Positions 37,290 through 47,493 of a stretch of DNA of 64,000 nucleotides are shown piece by piece (the first letter of the stretch is position 1; every line of letters starts with the position of its first letter). The stretch comes from Symbiobacterium thermophilum IAM 14863 (GTDB lineage: Bacteria > Bacillota > Sulfobacillia > Symbiobacteriales > Symbiobacteriaceae): positions 3,110,595 through 3,174,594 of the forward strand of contig NC_006177.1 in NCBI RefSeq assembly GCF_000009905.1. Direction: 5' to 3'. A program made the position numbers and the translations under genes. Below the pieces are notes generated by a model. The model was given only the letters and a program-made list of their open reading frames with translations. It had not been told where the DNA came from and searched no databases.

Positions 37290-38192
37290 CTACAAGTGAT
37301 GCGTCTTCTGTTCCAACTGCACCGCCGGCGGCCGGGCAATGAACCGCGCGAAGAGCCACGGCGCCACCAGCGTCGCCGTGAACGCGACCAGCCCGTACCG
37401 CACCATGTCGCCGACGCCGCTGTCCGGCAGCACCAGCTTCAGCCCTTCCTTCGCCGCCAGTACCAGCACGATCCCTACGATGATCTTCAACAAGTGCTGC
37501 AGCGGCGTGCCGGCGCGCGGGTCAAACCGCACCCACTGCTCCTCCAGGGCGGACCCCAGCAGCAGCCCGCTCCAGGTGCCCATGACCATCCAGGCGATCT
37601 CGTCCACCGGGCCCAGCAGCGCGAGCAGCCCCAGGGCCGCGCCGGGCAGGAGGAACGCCAGCAGCGCCTGCAGGCCCAGCGACTGCCCCTCGCCGGTCCA
37701 GAACCGCCGGCTGCGCACCATCAGCCAGAGGACGACGAGGCCGATGGCCCAGCCGCCGATCACGTCCAGCGGCCAGTGGACGCCGATATAGAGCCGGGAG
37801 AACCCGATGAGGAAGACGAGGATGCCCGCCGCCCACGTGAACCAGCGCCGCCGCACGTGGTCGGCGATCGCCCCCCAGAAGACCAGCGGGGTCTGCGCGT
37901 GGCCGCTGGGGAAGGCGTAGCCGCCTCCCGTCTCGGCCAGGATCACCCGCACCTGGGCGGGGTCAGGGCGGGGCGTCCGGAACACCTCTTTCAGGAAGTC
38001 ATTGGACCAGAAGCCGATGACGAACACCGAGAACATGTACCGGCCGAAGCGCTTGTCGTAGAGCCAGTAGATGAGCGGAAGGACCAGGATGTAGACCGCC
38101 TCGTGGTGCAGGTTGGTGATCAGTCCCAACACCCGGTCCAACAGCGGGGACTGGATGGTCTGGATCGCCTGCAGGATCTCCACGCCCGACAT
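37290..38192 (-). CDS. PAP2-family phosphatase (membrane)
   Basis: The 300-residue polytopic protein carries the three phosphatase motifs of the PAP2 family: KEVFRTPRP (K-x6-RP), PSGH in AFPSGHAQ, and SRLYIGVHWPLD (SR-x5-H-x3-D). It probably removes phosphate from lipid pyrophosphates; undecaprenyl pyrophosphate would fit the neighbouring murC. Additional C-terminal helices (about five) extend beyond the catalytic core. The start ATG 38192 follows GGGGTGG; ten codons upstream there is another possible start. Confidence 0.9.
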   Translation of the reverse strand: MSGVEILQAIQTIQSPLLDRVLGLITNLHHEAVYILVLPLIYWLYDKRFGRYMFSVFVIGFWSNDFLKEVFRTPRPDPAQVRVILAETGGGYAFPSGHAQTPLVFWGAIADHVRRRWFTWAAGILVFLIGFSRLYIGVHWPLDVIGGWAIGLVVLWLMVRSRRFWTGEGQSLGLQALLAFLLPGAALGLLALLGPVDEIAWMVMGTWSGLLLGSALEEQWVRFDPRAGTPLQHLLKIIVGIVLVLAAKEGLKLVLPDSGVGDMVRYGLVAFTATLVAPWLFARFIARPPAVQLEQKTHHL

Positions 38193-38246
38193 GTCACCCA
38201 CCCCTTCCACCTGTCCTGTCATTCTATGGGTCCGGGGCGTCCGCGA

Positions 38247-38744
38247 TTACTGTGCGGCGCTGATCACCGTCGCCGGCACCCCGCCGGCCATGGCTCCCGG
38301 CGGGATGTCCCGGTTTACCAGGCTCATGGCGGAGACGGCGGCGCCGTCGCCGATGCGGACCCCGGGCAGGATGGTGCAGTTGGCCCCCACCAGCACGTCG
38401 CGCCCGATGTGGACCGGCCCGATGAACGCCTCCCGCACCCGGAAGTCGTGGCAGAGGATCACCGAGTTGTAGCCCACGACGCTGTTGTCGTCGATGCGGA
38501 TGAGGTGGGGGTAGAAGATGTCGAACACGACCGCCAGGCCGATGGAGACGTTGCGCCCGATCTGCGCCCCGGTCAGCCGGTAAAGCCAGCATTTGAGCGT
38601 GAGCGAGGGGCAGTACCTGGCGAGGTAGATACAGATGAAGTTCCAGACCACCCGAAGCGGGTGGACATGCCGGTACCAGTACTGCAGCGGGTTGTGCGGC
38701 CCGTAGTCGGGCAGCCGGGTGAGCCTCTCGTGCCGGCGCGTCAC
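38247..38744 (-). CDS. Left-handed beta-helix (hexapeptide-repeat) acyltransferase
   Basis: The 165-residue protein has an N-terminal helical region and then hexapeptide repeats (IGRNVSIG, IRIDDNSVVG, IGPVHIGRDVLVGANC, ILPGVRIGDGAAVSAMSLV) ending in GGVPATVI, as in serine and maltose acetyltransferases. It would acetylate a sugar, serine or a cell-wall component; the acceptor cannot be predicted. The start is GTG 38744 after GAGGGGGGAT. It follows tsaD by 14 bases on the same strand. Confidence 0.85.
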   Translation of the reverse strand: MTRRHERLTRLPDYGPHNPLQYWYRHVHPLRVVWNFICIYLARYCPSLTLKCWLYRLTGAQIGRNVSIGLAVVFDIFYPHLIRIDDNSVVGYNSVILCHDFRVREAFIGPVHIGRDVLVGANCTILPGVRIGDGAAVSAMSLVNRDIPPGAMAGGVPATVISAAQ

Positions 38745-38758
38745 GGCGCCATCCCCCC

Positions 38759-39784
38759 TCAGCCGCCGATGCCGAGCCCCAGCCCGGGCACGGCGTTCAG
38801 GTCCAGGTCGTGGCGGACGCCGGCCCGCCAGAGGTAGTAGCCGGCGGCGGCGATCATGGCCGCGTTGTCGGTACAGAGCACCGGCGGCGGGTAGCCGAGG
38901 CGGATCCCCCGGGGCTCCAGTGCGGCGCGCATCTCCTCCCGCAGGGCGCCGTTGGCGGCGACGCCCCCGGCCAGGATCACCTGCCGAACGCCCTTCGCCT
39001 CCGCCGCCTTCACCGTGCGCTCCACCAGCACCGACGTCACCGCCCGCTGGAACGACGCCGCGAGGTCCGCCCGCTGCTGATCGTTCAGGGGACCGGTGCG
39101 CTGGACGTACTGGAGCACCGCGGTCTTCAGGCCCGAGAAGGAGAAGTCGTAAGGCCCCTCCGTGTGGGCGCGCGGCAGCGGCACGGCCTCCGGGTCGCCC
39201 GACCGGGCCAGCTTCTCCACCTGCGGGCCGCCGGGGTAACCGAGCCCCACGGAGCGGGCCACCTTGTCGAAAGCCTCGCCGGCCGCGTCGTCCAGGGTGC
39301 GGCCGAGCAGCTCCATCCGGCCGTGGCCGGCCATGTAGATCAGGTCCGTATGGCCGCCCGAGACCACCAGGCAGACCAGCGGGAACTCAGGCGGGGGCTC
39401 CACCAGGAAGTTGGCGTAGATATGGCCCTGCAGGTGGTTCACGCCGATCAGGGGCTTGTCCAGGCCGAAGGCCAGGGCCTTCGCGGCTGACAGCCCCACC
39501 AGCAGCGTGCCCACCAGGCCGGGACCGTGGGTGACGGCGACCGCGTCGATCTGCTCCAACGTGACGCCGGCCATCTGCAGCGCCTCCCGGATCACGGGCA
39601 GGATCAGCTCCAGGTGCCGGCGCGAGGCGATCTCAGGCACGACCCCTCCGTACTTGCGGAAGAGGTCCACCTGACTCGCGACGGTATTGGACAGCACCCT
39701 GCGCCCGCCCGCGACGACGGCCGCCGCCGTCTCGTCGCAGGAGGACTCGATACCGAGGATCAGCCCTTCCGACAACCCCTTCAC
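38759..39784 (-). CDS. tsaD: tRNA N6-threonylcarbamoyltransferase TsaD
   Basis: TsaD transfers the threonylcarbamoyl group to A37 of tRNAs that read ANN codons, working with TsaB and TsaE. The 341-residue protein has the ASKHA-type start ESSCDETAAAVV and the metal-binding histidines in NHLQGHIYANF; PALGPGLVGTLLVGL-like residues (THGPGLVGTLLVG) are conserved. It is last in the tsaE-tsaB-rimI-rnhA-tsaD cluster. Confidence 0.97.
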   Translation of the reverse strand: MKGLSEGLILGIESSCDETAAAVVAGGRRVLSNTVASQVDLFRKYGGVVPEIASRRHLELILPVIREALQMAGVTLEQIDAVAVTHGPGLVGTLLVGLSAAKALAFGLDKPLIGVNHLQGHIYANFLVEPPPEFPLVCLVVSGGHTDLIYMAGHGRMELLGRTLDDAAGEAFDKVARSVGLGYPGGPQVEKLARSGDPEAVPLPRAHTEGPYDFSFSGLKTAVLQYVQRTGPLNDQQRADLAASFQRAVTSVLVERTVKAAEAKGVRQVILAGGVAANGALREEMRAALEPRGIRLGYPPPVLCTDNAAMIAAAGYYLWRAGVRHDLDLNAVPGLGLGIGG

Positions 39785-39787
39785 CTC

Positions 39788-40231
39788 TCAGCCCTGCGTG
39801 CCGGCCGCGATCGCCGCGCGCGCCAGCTCGTCACAGCGGTTGTTCTCCGCCACGTCGGCGTGCCCCTGCACCTTCAGCCATTCCACCTGGTGCGGCCGGG
39901 CAGCCTCCAGCAACTCCTGCCACAGGTCCTGGTTCTCCACCGGCTGCTTCCTGCTGTTGACCCAGCCGTTCCGCTGCCAGGTCCGCAGCCAGTTCTGCCG
40001 GAAGGCGTTGACCAGGTAGGCGCTGTCCGAGTACAGCTTGACCTTGCAGGGATACTTCAGGGCCCGCAGGGCCTCGATGGCGGCCTGAATCTCCATGCGG
40101 TTGTTGGTCGTGTGGGGGTGGAAGCCCGACAGCTCCTTGCGGTGGGAACCGTACAGGAGCACCGCGCCCCAGCCGCCGGGCCCGGGGTTTCCGGAGCAGG
40201 CGCCGTCGGTGTAGATGATGACCTCCCGCAC
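39788..40231 (-). CDS. rnhA: Ribonuclease HI
   Basis: The 147-residue enzyme cuts the RNA strand of RNA-DNA hybrids. All catalytic acids are seen: Asp in TDGACSGNPG, Glu in NRMEIQAAIEAL, Asp in YSDSAYLVN and Asp in NNRCDELA. The basic handle region (NWLRTWQRNGW) is present, as in E. coli RNase HI. The start GTG 40231 lies three bases after the rimI stop and follows GAGGAGG. An rnhA gene inside a tsa cluster is unusual; it is probably co-translated with rimI and tsaD. Confidence 0.95.
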   Translation of the reverse strand: MREVIIYTDGACSGNPGPGGWGAVLLYGSHRKELSGFHPHTTNNRMEIQAAIEALRALKYPCKVKLYSDSAYLVNAFRQNWLRTWQRNGWVNSRKQPVENQDLWQELLEAARPHQVEWLKVQGHADVAENNRCDELARAAIAAGTQG

Positions 40232-40233
40232 GG

Positions 40234-40707
40234 TCAGATCGCCTCCTCGACCAGCGGTTCCTTCCACATGATGATGGCGTCTTCCCCGGTGTCCGTGTAG
40301 TAGCCCTTGCGCACCGCTCCGGGCTCGGTGACGAAGCCCAGCTTCCGGTACAGGGCCTGGGCCGGGGCGTTCCCGACCCGGACCTCCAGGGTCATGCGGG
40401 CGGCGCCGCGCCGGTAGGCGATGCGGATCAGCTCCCGCATCAGCCGCTCGCCGACCCCGCGGCCCCGGAACTCGGGATGGACGGCGACGTTGGTCACGTG
40501 CGCCATTTCCCAGAGCACGTGCATGCCGGCGAAGCCCACCACCCGGTCCCCCGCCCGCGCCACGAGGTAGACGGTGTACCGCTGCAGCAGCTCCGACTCA
40601 AACGCCTCCCGGGACCAGGGGGTGAGGTACGACAGCCGCTCCACCTCCATCACCTGGTCCAGGTCCGCCGGGGTCATGGGGTGAACCGCGATCTCCGGGA
40701 CTCCCAT
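40234..40707 (-). CDS. rimI: Ribosomal-protein-alanine N-acetyltransferase RimI
   Basis: The 157-residue GNAT enzyme acetylates the N-terminus of ribosomal protein S18 and perhaps other proteins. The signature LTPWSREAFESEL, the acetyl-CoA loop FRGRGVGERLM, and RVGNAPAQALYRKLGF are present. ATG 40707 lies inside the last exon of tsaB in another frame, overlapping it by 34 bases; the intron thus sits just upstream of this gene, and its removal would restore the coupling between tsaB and rimI. Confidence 0.95.
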   Translation of the reverse strand: MGVPEIAVHPMTPADLDQVMEVERLSYLTPWSREAFESELLQRYTVYLVARAGDRVVGFAGMHVLWEMAHVTNVAVHPEFRGRGVGERLMRELIRIAYRRGAARMTLEVRVGNAPAQALYRKLGFVTEPGAVRKGYYTDTGEDAIIMWKEPLVEEAI

Positions 40708-40742
40708 AGGCTCTCCGCCTCGCTTCTGCGCAGATAGACCGG
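40674..40742 (-). CDS. tsaB: tsaB second exon (after group II intron)
   Basis: After removal of the intron, codon 224 onwards reads PVYLRRSEAESLW and ends at TGA 40674-40676 inside rimI. P-x-YLR-x-x-EAE is the conserved C-terminal motif of TsaB, so the exon is genuine. The junction is in phase 0 (Ser TCG | Pro CCG). The spliced protein has 245 residues. Confidence 0.85.
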   Translation of the reverse strand, partial: PVYLRRSEAESLWESRRSRFTP

Positions 40743-42622
40743 ATCGAGTAGGAGGGGGCGGCTAGCCCCCGTCCTCTCACACCACCGGACATGCGGGTCC
40801 GCATCCGGCGGTTCGCCAGGATTGACGAGTCGCTTCATAGCATTCGGTCAGGCTTATCAGCCCCTGGGCACGCCAGTAGGCGTCGCCCAGGGCGCTGTTT
40901 AGTGGGCCACCTGCCATCCGCCACGGGCCTTTGCGGCTGTTGGCGAGTTGGTGGACTACCCATTCGGGCAAACCGAGGGCGCGCAACTCCCGAAAGCGCG
41001 TGCGTACACGCTTCCACTGCTTCCATACGCATGCTCGCAGCCGACGCTTCAGCCATCCTTCGAGTCTTTCAAAGGCTGACCTGGCATCGGAGAGCGCATA
41101 GTACCCAACCCAGCCCCGCAAGTAAGCATTCAGGCGCCGGATTCGGTCCTCCATGCTCTGGCTGCGGTTGCGGTCCGTCAGCGTGCGGAGCTTGTCCTTC
41201 ACGCGCTTCAGGCTCTTCGGGGCCAGCCGGATGCGCACTCCCCGGTGCTTGTAGAAACTAAACCCGAGGAACTGCCGCTTCCACGGCCGGTCCACTGCGC
41301 TCTTCTCCTCGTTGACCTTCAGCCGTAACCGCTCCTGCAGGAAGTGGCGCACGCTCCTGTAGACCCGTTCTCCCGCCCGCTTGCTGCGGACGTAGATGTT
41401 GCAGTCATCGGCGTACCGGACGAAGTGGTGCCCGCGGCGCTCCAGCTCCTTGTCGAGGTCATCCAGCAGGATGTTCGCCAGCAGCGGGCTCAGCGGACCG
41501 CCCTGCGGCGTCCCTTCCTCCGTCGCCACGACTACCCCGTTCAGCATGACCCCAGCCTGTAAGTACCGCCGGATCAGCCGCAGCACACGCTTATCCGTTA
41601 CCCGCCGCGCCACGCGGGCCATCAGCACGTCGTGGTTGACCCGGTCGAAGAACTTCTCCAGGTCCATGTCCACGACCCAGTCGTACCCTTCCTCCACGTA
41701 CTGACGTGCCTTCCTGACCGCATCATGACCCCGCCGCCCCGGCCGAAAGCCGTAGCTGGATTCGGAGAATGTCGGGTCAAAGATCGGCGTCAGTACTTGC
41801 AGGAGTGCCTGTTGGATCAGGCGGTCCATCACGGTGGGAATCCCCAGCATCCGCTTGCCGCCGCCCGGTTTCGGGATTTCGACCCGGCGGACTGGCTGCG
41901 GTCTGTAGGTCCCCTGGAGCAGTCCCTCACGGATGCGGCTCCACTCCACGCGAATCTGGTCCCGCAGCCGTTCGGTGGGGACACCGTCCACGCCGGGAGC
42001 GCCTCCGTTCCGCTCCACCCGTTTCAGGGCGGCCAGCATGTTCTCCCTGGCCACCACCTGCTCCATCAGGTTGCTGTGCTCCCCGCGGGGTAACGTTCCG
42101 TCTTGTGCCGGCTGCCCACTCCGCCCTCTCGCCGTCCCTTGCGGCTTCACCGCTACCTCCGGCGAGCAGGTCCCGTTCGGGGTCTTCTGCGTTTGTCGCG
42201 GGCTGCTCGAACGCAACGGGTTCACCCCTTTCCTGACGTTCGGCCCTTCCCGGTTGGGGCGTCCCCCTGCCGGTACTATGGCCTTTGCTGACTTCTGCCG
42301 GTTCAGCTGCGTCTCCCGACGCAGGTTACCAGCGTTGCTGGCGTTCCCGGCAGATCTCCCCGGGTAAGAACGCTGACCTTCACCCCGCACCCGCCCCATC
42401 TACCGCACCGCCCTTTGGCAGCTTCGGGTTTTGCTGTGTTCGGCCAGCTCACCCGAGCGGCACAGCCTCCTATGGGGTTCGTGTTCCTCGGGTCGTGGCT
42501 TTGCCTCGGGCTTCCTTCAGATTCCGCCTCACGACGGACACCCTTGCCTTTGGCTAACGGGCTGGTGCTGCCTCGCCCGTAGCGGACTTTCACCGCCAAG
42601 TCAGCGCCCATGCCGGGCACAC
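40743..42622 (-). mobile_element. Group II intron inserted in tsaB
   Basis: The intron runs from GTGTGCCCGG at 42622 to CTACTCGAT at 40743 (1880 bases). The 5' region has GTGAAAGTCCGCTACGGGCG and GTTAGCCAAAGGCAAGGGTG, typical of bacterial group II ribozymes, and the 3' end has a domain V-like hairpin (CCGGATGCGGACCCGCATGTCCGG) followed by a domain VI hairpin (GGGGGCTAGCCGCCCCC). It carries a reverse transcriptase/maturase. The exon frame and the restored TsaB motif fix both ends to the base. The structural class was not determined. Confidence 0.9.
40777..42225 (-). CDS. ltrA: Group II intron reverse transcriptase/maturase
   Basis: The product (about 482 residues) helps splice and mobilise the intron. 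The fingers-palm region is complete: GVDGVPTERL, RMLGIPTVMDRLIQQALLQVL, the RT block TPQGGPLSPLLANILLDDLD and the catalytic YADDCNIYV. A maturase X domain follows (RRLNAYLRGWVGYYALSD). No C-terminal HNH endonuclease is seen. The start is uncertain: GTG 42225 after a GGAAAGG site is chosen, but ATG 42063 (MEQVVARENML) begins the conserved part. The gene ends inside the domain V-like region. Confidence 0.92.
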   Translation of the reverse strand: MNPLRSSSPRQTQKTPNGTCSPEVAVKPQGTARGRSGQPAQDGTLPRGEHSNLMEQVVARENMLAALKRVERNGGAPGVDGVPTERLRDQIRVEWSRIREGLLQGTYRPQPVRRVEIPKPGGGKRMLGIPTVMDRLIQQALLQVLTPIFDPTFSESSYGFRPGRRGHDAVRKARQYVEEGYDWVVDMDLEKFFDRVNHDVLMARVARRVTDKRVLRLIRRYLQAGVMLNGVVVATEEGTPQGGPLSPLLANILLDDLDKELERRGHHFVRYADDCNIYVRSKRAGERVYRSVRHFLQERLRLKVNEEKSAVDRPWKRQFLGFSFYKHRGVRIRLAPKSLKRVKDKLRTLTDRNRSQSMEDRIRRLNAYLRGWVGYYALSDARSAFERLEGWLKRRLRACVWKQWKRVRTRFRELRALGLPEWVVHQLANSRKGPWRMAGGPLNSALGDAYWRAQGLISLTECYEATRQSWRTAGCGPACPVV

Positions 42623-43291
42623 CGACAGCGCGTCGGGGCTCATCGCCCCGCCGCTCCGGAGCAGGCTGAGCCCCAGGGCCGCCACGCTGGAGGCCCGGGG
42701 CAGCAGGCTCCCCGCGGGGGCCAGCCGCACGGCGCCGTCCCCGCCGAACCGGGGCGCGTGCTGCTCGGCTGCGTCGCCGCAGAGGGTGATGAACGGCCAC
42801 GGGCGGTCCAACCGCGCCCGCAGCTCACGGACCCGCTCCACGACCTCGTCGATGTGCAGGTTCGCGGGGCCCAGGAGCTCGGTCCAGGTAGACGGGTCCC
42901 GGTCGCCCGCGGCGTACACCGCCGTGAACACCTGGTCCCGCTTCGCGTCCAACAGCGGCACCACCAGGCCCGCCTGTGCGCCGGTGCCGTAGGCGGCGGC
43001 TGCCAGGGTCGAGACGGGGACCACGGGCTTGTCCAGCGCAAGGGCCAGCCCCTTGGCCGTCGCCAGGCCGATGCGCAGGCCGGTGAAGGAGCCCGGTCCC
43101 ACGCCGACGGCGATCGCGTCCAGTTCCCGCCGGTCCACCCCGGCCTCCCGCAACGTTTGGGCGATCAGCGGCATCAGCCGCACCGAGTGGGCCCGGGGCA
43201 CCTGCAGCGTGAACTCGGAAAGCACCTGCCCGTCCGCCGCCACCGCGACGGTGCAGGCGGCGGTGGCGGTGTCAAAGGCCAAAACCCGCAT
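42590..43291 (-). CDS. tsaB: tRNA threonylcarbamoyladenosine biosynthesis protein TsaB
   Basis: TsaB is the non-catalytic partner that dimerises with TsaD to make t6A37. The first 223 codons (43291-42623) encode the ASKHA fold: FDTATAACTVAVAADG at the start and VGPGSFTGLRIGLATAKGLA in the middle. The last ten codons as drawn (VCPAWALTWR, stop at 42590) come from the intron and would be used only in unspliced mRNA. Splicing joins codon 223 to the exon at 40742-40674. It overlaps tsaE by 20 bases at its start. Without splicing the conserved YLR-EAE tail would be lost. Confidence 0.93.
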   Translation of the reverse strand: MRVLAFDTATAACTVAVAADGQVLSEFTLQVPRAHSVRLMPLIAQTLREAGVDRRELDAIAVGVGPGSFTGLRIGLATAKGLALALDKPVVPVSTLAAAAYGTGAQAGLVVPLLDAKRDQVFTAVYAAGDRDPSTWTELLGPANLHIDEVVERVRELRARLDRPWPFITLCGDAAEQHAPRFGGDGAVRLAPAGSLLPRASSVAALGLSLLRSGGAMSPDALSVCPAWALTWR

Positions 43292-43745
43292 GCGCCAACT
43301 CCTCCAGGAGCGGCCGGTAGCGGGCGGTGCCGGTCAGTTCGAGCACCCGCTCCTGCTCCCCGCTCCCATAGCTGAGTGAAATCTCCAGGACCTCGTCGGG
43401 CCAGAGCGGCCGCACCCGGTCCGCCCATTCGACGAGGTTGACGCCATGGTCGCTGAAGAAGTACTCTTCGAAGCCCAGATCCTCCAGCTCCGCGGCATCC
43501 TCCAGGCGGTAGACGTCCCAGTGGAACACCGGGATGCGCCCCTCGTACTCCCACAGCAGGGTGAAGGTGGGGCTTCCGCCGGACCGGCTCACCCCCAGCC
43601 CCGCCAGGATGCCGGTGGACAGGGCCGTTTTGCCCGTCCCCAGGTCGCCCACCAGCGCGACGAAATCGCCGGGCTGCAGCCGCTCGCCCAGCCACCGGCC
43701 CAGCGCCTGCGTTTGGGCGGGGCTCCTGCTGATCACGCGCACCAT
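43272..43745 (-). CDS. tsaE: tRNA threonylcarbamoyladenosine biosynthesis ATPase TsaE
   Basis: TsaE is the P-loop ATPase that resets the TsaB-TsaD complex between catalytic cycles. The Walker A GDLGTGKTALS and the family motif SPTFTLLWEYEG...HWDVYRLE are seen in the 157-residue protein. ATG 43745 follows GGGAGG at nine bases; the ATG three codons earlier touches that site and is less likely. It is the first gene of the tsa cluster and overlaps tsaB. Confidence 0.95.
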   Translation of the reverse strand: MVRVISRSPAQTQALGRWLGERLQPGDFVALVGDLGTGKTALSTGILAGLGVSRSGGSPTFTLLWEYEGRIPVFHWDVYRLEDAAELEDLGFEEYFFSDHGVNLVEWADRVRPLWPDEVLEISLSYGSGEQERVLELTGTARYRPLLEELAHAGFGL

Positions 43746-43806
43746 GGCGTTCATCCTCCCAAGACCATCAAGACCTATTCTGGGCGTCTCGCTGCATCAG
43801 GTCAAG

Positions 43807-43839
43807 AAAAAAGCCCCGGCGCGCCGCGCGCCCCGGGGC
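43807..43839 (-). terminator. Terminator of fabI
   Basis: A GC-rich stem GCCCCGG...CCGGGGC with a complementary CGCGC inner region is followed on the minus strand by TTTTTTCTT, 52 bases after the fabI stop. It separates fabI from the tsa cluster. Confidence 0.9.
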
Positions 43840-43890
43840 GGAAGTGCCGCGCGGAACCCCCGCCGGCGTGATTTCTCCGCAGCCGACCGG

Positions 43891-44673
43891 TCACACCCCC
43901 ATGATGTGGAAGCCGTTGTCGGCGTAGATCGTCTCGCCGGTGATACACCGGGACAGGGGAGAGGCCAGGAACAGGCCGACGTCGCCCACCTCTTCCAGGG
44001 TCACGTTGCGCCGAAGCGGCGCCCGCTCCTCCACGATGTCCCGGATGGTGCTGAGCCCCTTCACGGCGCTGGCAGCCAGGGTCTTCAGCGGCCCGGCGGA
44101 AATGGCGTTCACCCGGATGTTGCTGGGCCCCAGCTCGTGGGCCAGGTAGCGCACGTTGCACTCCAGGGCCGCCTTGGCCGGCGCCATGATGTTGTACCGG
44201 TCCACCACCCGCTCGGAGGCCAGGTACGTCAGCGTCATGATGGACCCGCCGCCGGCGGCTTCCATCAGCGGCTTGGCCGCCCGGGCGACGGCAATGAGGG
44301 ACCATGCCGAAACCTCCTGGGCGATGCGCCACCCCTCCCGGGTGGTGTCCACGAAGTCCCGCTGCAGGTCCTCCGTCCGTGCGTAGGCGATGGAGTGGAC
44401 CACCACGTCCAGCTTCCCCCAGCGCCTGCCCAGTTCGGCGAAGGCCGCCTCGATCTGGCCGTCCTCCATGACGTCGCAGGGCAGGAGCGGCATCTCCTCG
44501 TGCCCGTCCAGAGTCCGGACCAGCTCCTCCACGTTCTCCTTCAGCCGATCGTTGACGTAAGTGAACGCCAGCTCCGCGCCCTCCCGGTGCAGGGCCCGGG
44601 CGATCCCCCACGCGATGGAGCGCTTGTTGGCGACGCCCATCACCAGGCACTTTCTCCCCGTCATCAGTCCCAC
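43891..44673 (-). CDS. fabI: Enoyl-[acyl-carrier-protein] reductase FabI
   Basis: FabI reduces the trans-2-enoyl-ACP in the last step of each fatty-acid elongation round with NAD(P)H; it is the target of triclosan-type inhibitors. The 260-residue short-chain-dehydrogenase protein has MGVANKRSIAWGIA for cofactor binding, VHSIAYARTEDL, and the catalytic Tyr-x6-Lys in YNIMAPAK. Start GTG 44673 follows GGGGGAG; an ATG three codons on is possible. A FapR-like operator lies 33 bases upstream, so expression should follow malonyl-CoA. It is a single-gene unit. Confidence 0.95.
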   Translation of the reverse strand: MGLMTGRKCLVMGVANKRSIAWGIARALHREGAELAFTYVNDRLKENVEELVRTLDGHEEMPLLPCDVMEDGQIEAAFAELGRRWGKLDVVVHSIAYARTEDLQRDFVDTTREGWRIAQEVSAWSLIAVARAAKPLMEAAGGGSIMTLTYLASERVVDRYNIMAPAKAALECNVRYLAHELGPSNIRVNAISAGPLKTLAASAVKGLSTIRDIVEERAPLRRNVTLEEVGDVGLFLASPLSRCITGETIYADNGFHIMGV

Positions 44674-44705
44674 GGCACACGTCTCCCCCTTACCCGTCGG
44701 CCGGA

Positions 44706-44722
44706 TTAATACCTGGTACTAA
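44706..44722. promoter_or_regulatory. FapR-like operator of fabI
   Basis: TTAATACCTGGTACTAA closely matches the FapR binding consensus (TTAGTACCTGATACTAA). It lies over or just after the predicted -10 (TATTAT, 44722-44727, minus strand), so FapR would repress fabI until malonyl-CoA rises. No fapR gene is in the window. Confidence 0.8.
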
Positions 44723-44830
44723 TAATAGCCTATTAGATCGGAGTTTACCATGCCCTATGGCCGCTTCTGCACGCCCCCGTCGCCCGCCGACATGTGCCGG
44801 TGCAGACAGACGAACCAGGGCGAAGACAAA

Positions 44831-44848
44831 CGGGAGCGGAATCTCCCG
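44831..44848 (-). terminator. Terminator of tex
   Basis: CGGGAG/CTCCCG, a 6-bp stem with a 6-base loop, is followed by TTTGTCTT on the minus strand, 43 bases after the tex stop. Confidence 0.7.
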
Positions 44849-44890
44849 CCCCCGTAAGCGCGACACCCCATGCCCGGCTGGGCTTCGGCC

Positions 44891-47181
<2,291 letters not shown>

Positions 47182-47185
<4 letters not shown>

Positions 47186-47493
47186 CGCGTTTCACCTTCC
47201 CGCTCGGGCGGCTCACCGGGCAGGAGAAGCCGCTCCATGTCTCGCCACATCTCCCCGTCCCACACCATCACGGTCATGATCGGCGGCTGCTCGTACCACT
47301 GGCAGACGAACCGCAGGTCACCCTCCTGCACCAGGTGCGGGAAGTCGTCGGGCGCCCGGTGACCGAGATCGCGCCACACCGCCTCGGCCAGCGACCGGGC
47401 CCGCTGGGCGTCGTAGGCCGGGCCGCCGTGGTGGCGGATGGCCTCCGCCAGCTGCCGGAGGAACCCGGCCTCACTCCCCTTGCCTGCGGACAT
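47182..47493 (-). CDS. Hypothetical protein upstream of tex
   Basis: The product is about 103 residues, acidic and soluble, with a helical first half (FLRQLAEAIRHH, RARSLAEAVWRDL) and a beta-like second half (GDLRFVCQWYEQPPIMTVMVWDGEMW). No family was recognised. ATG 47493 lies inside the 3' end of the DUF1444 gene (23-base overlap), and the stop overlaps the tex start, so three genes are tightly coupled: DUF1444, this gene, tex. Confidence 0.7.

Noticed and set aside
43756-43890. Start of a small gene between tsaE and fabI
   Set aside because: The GC-rich stretch is fully explained by the fabI terminator hairpin.
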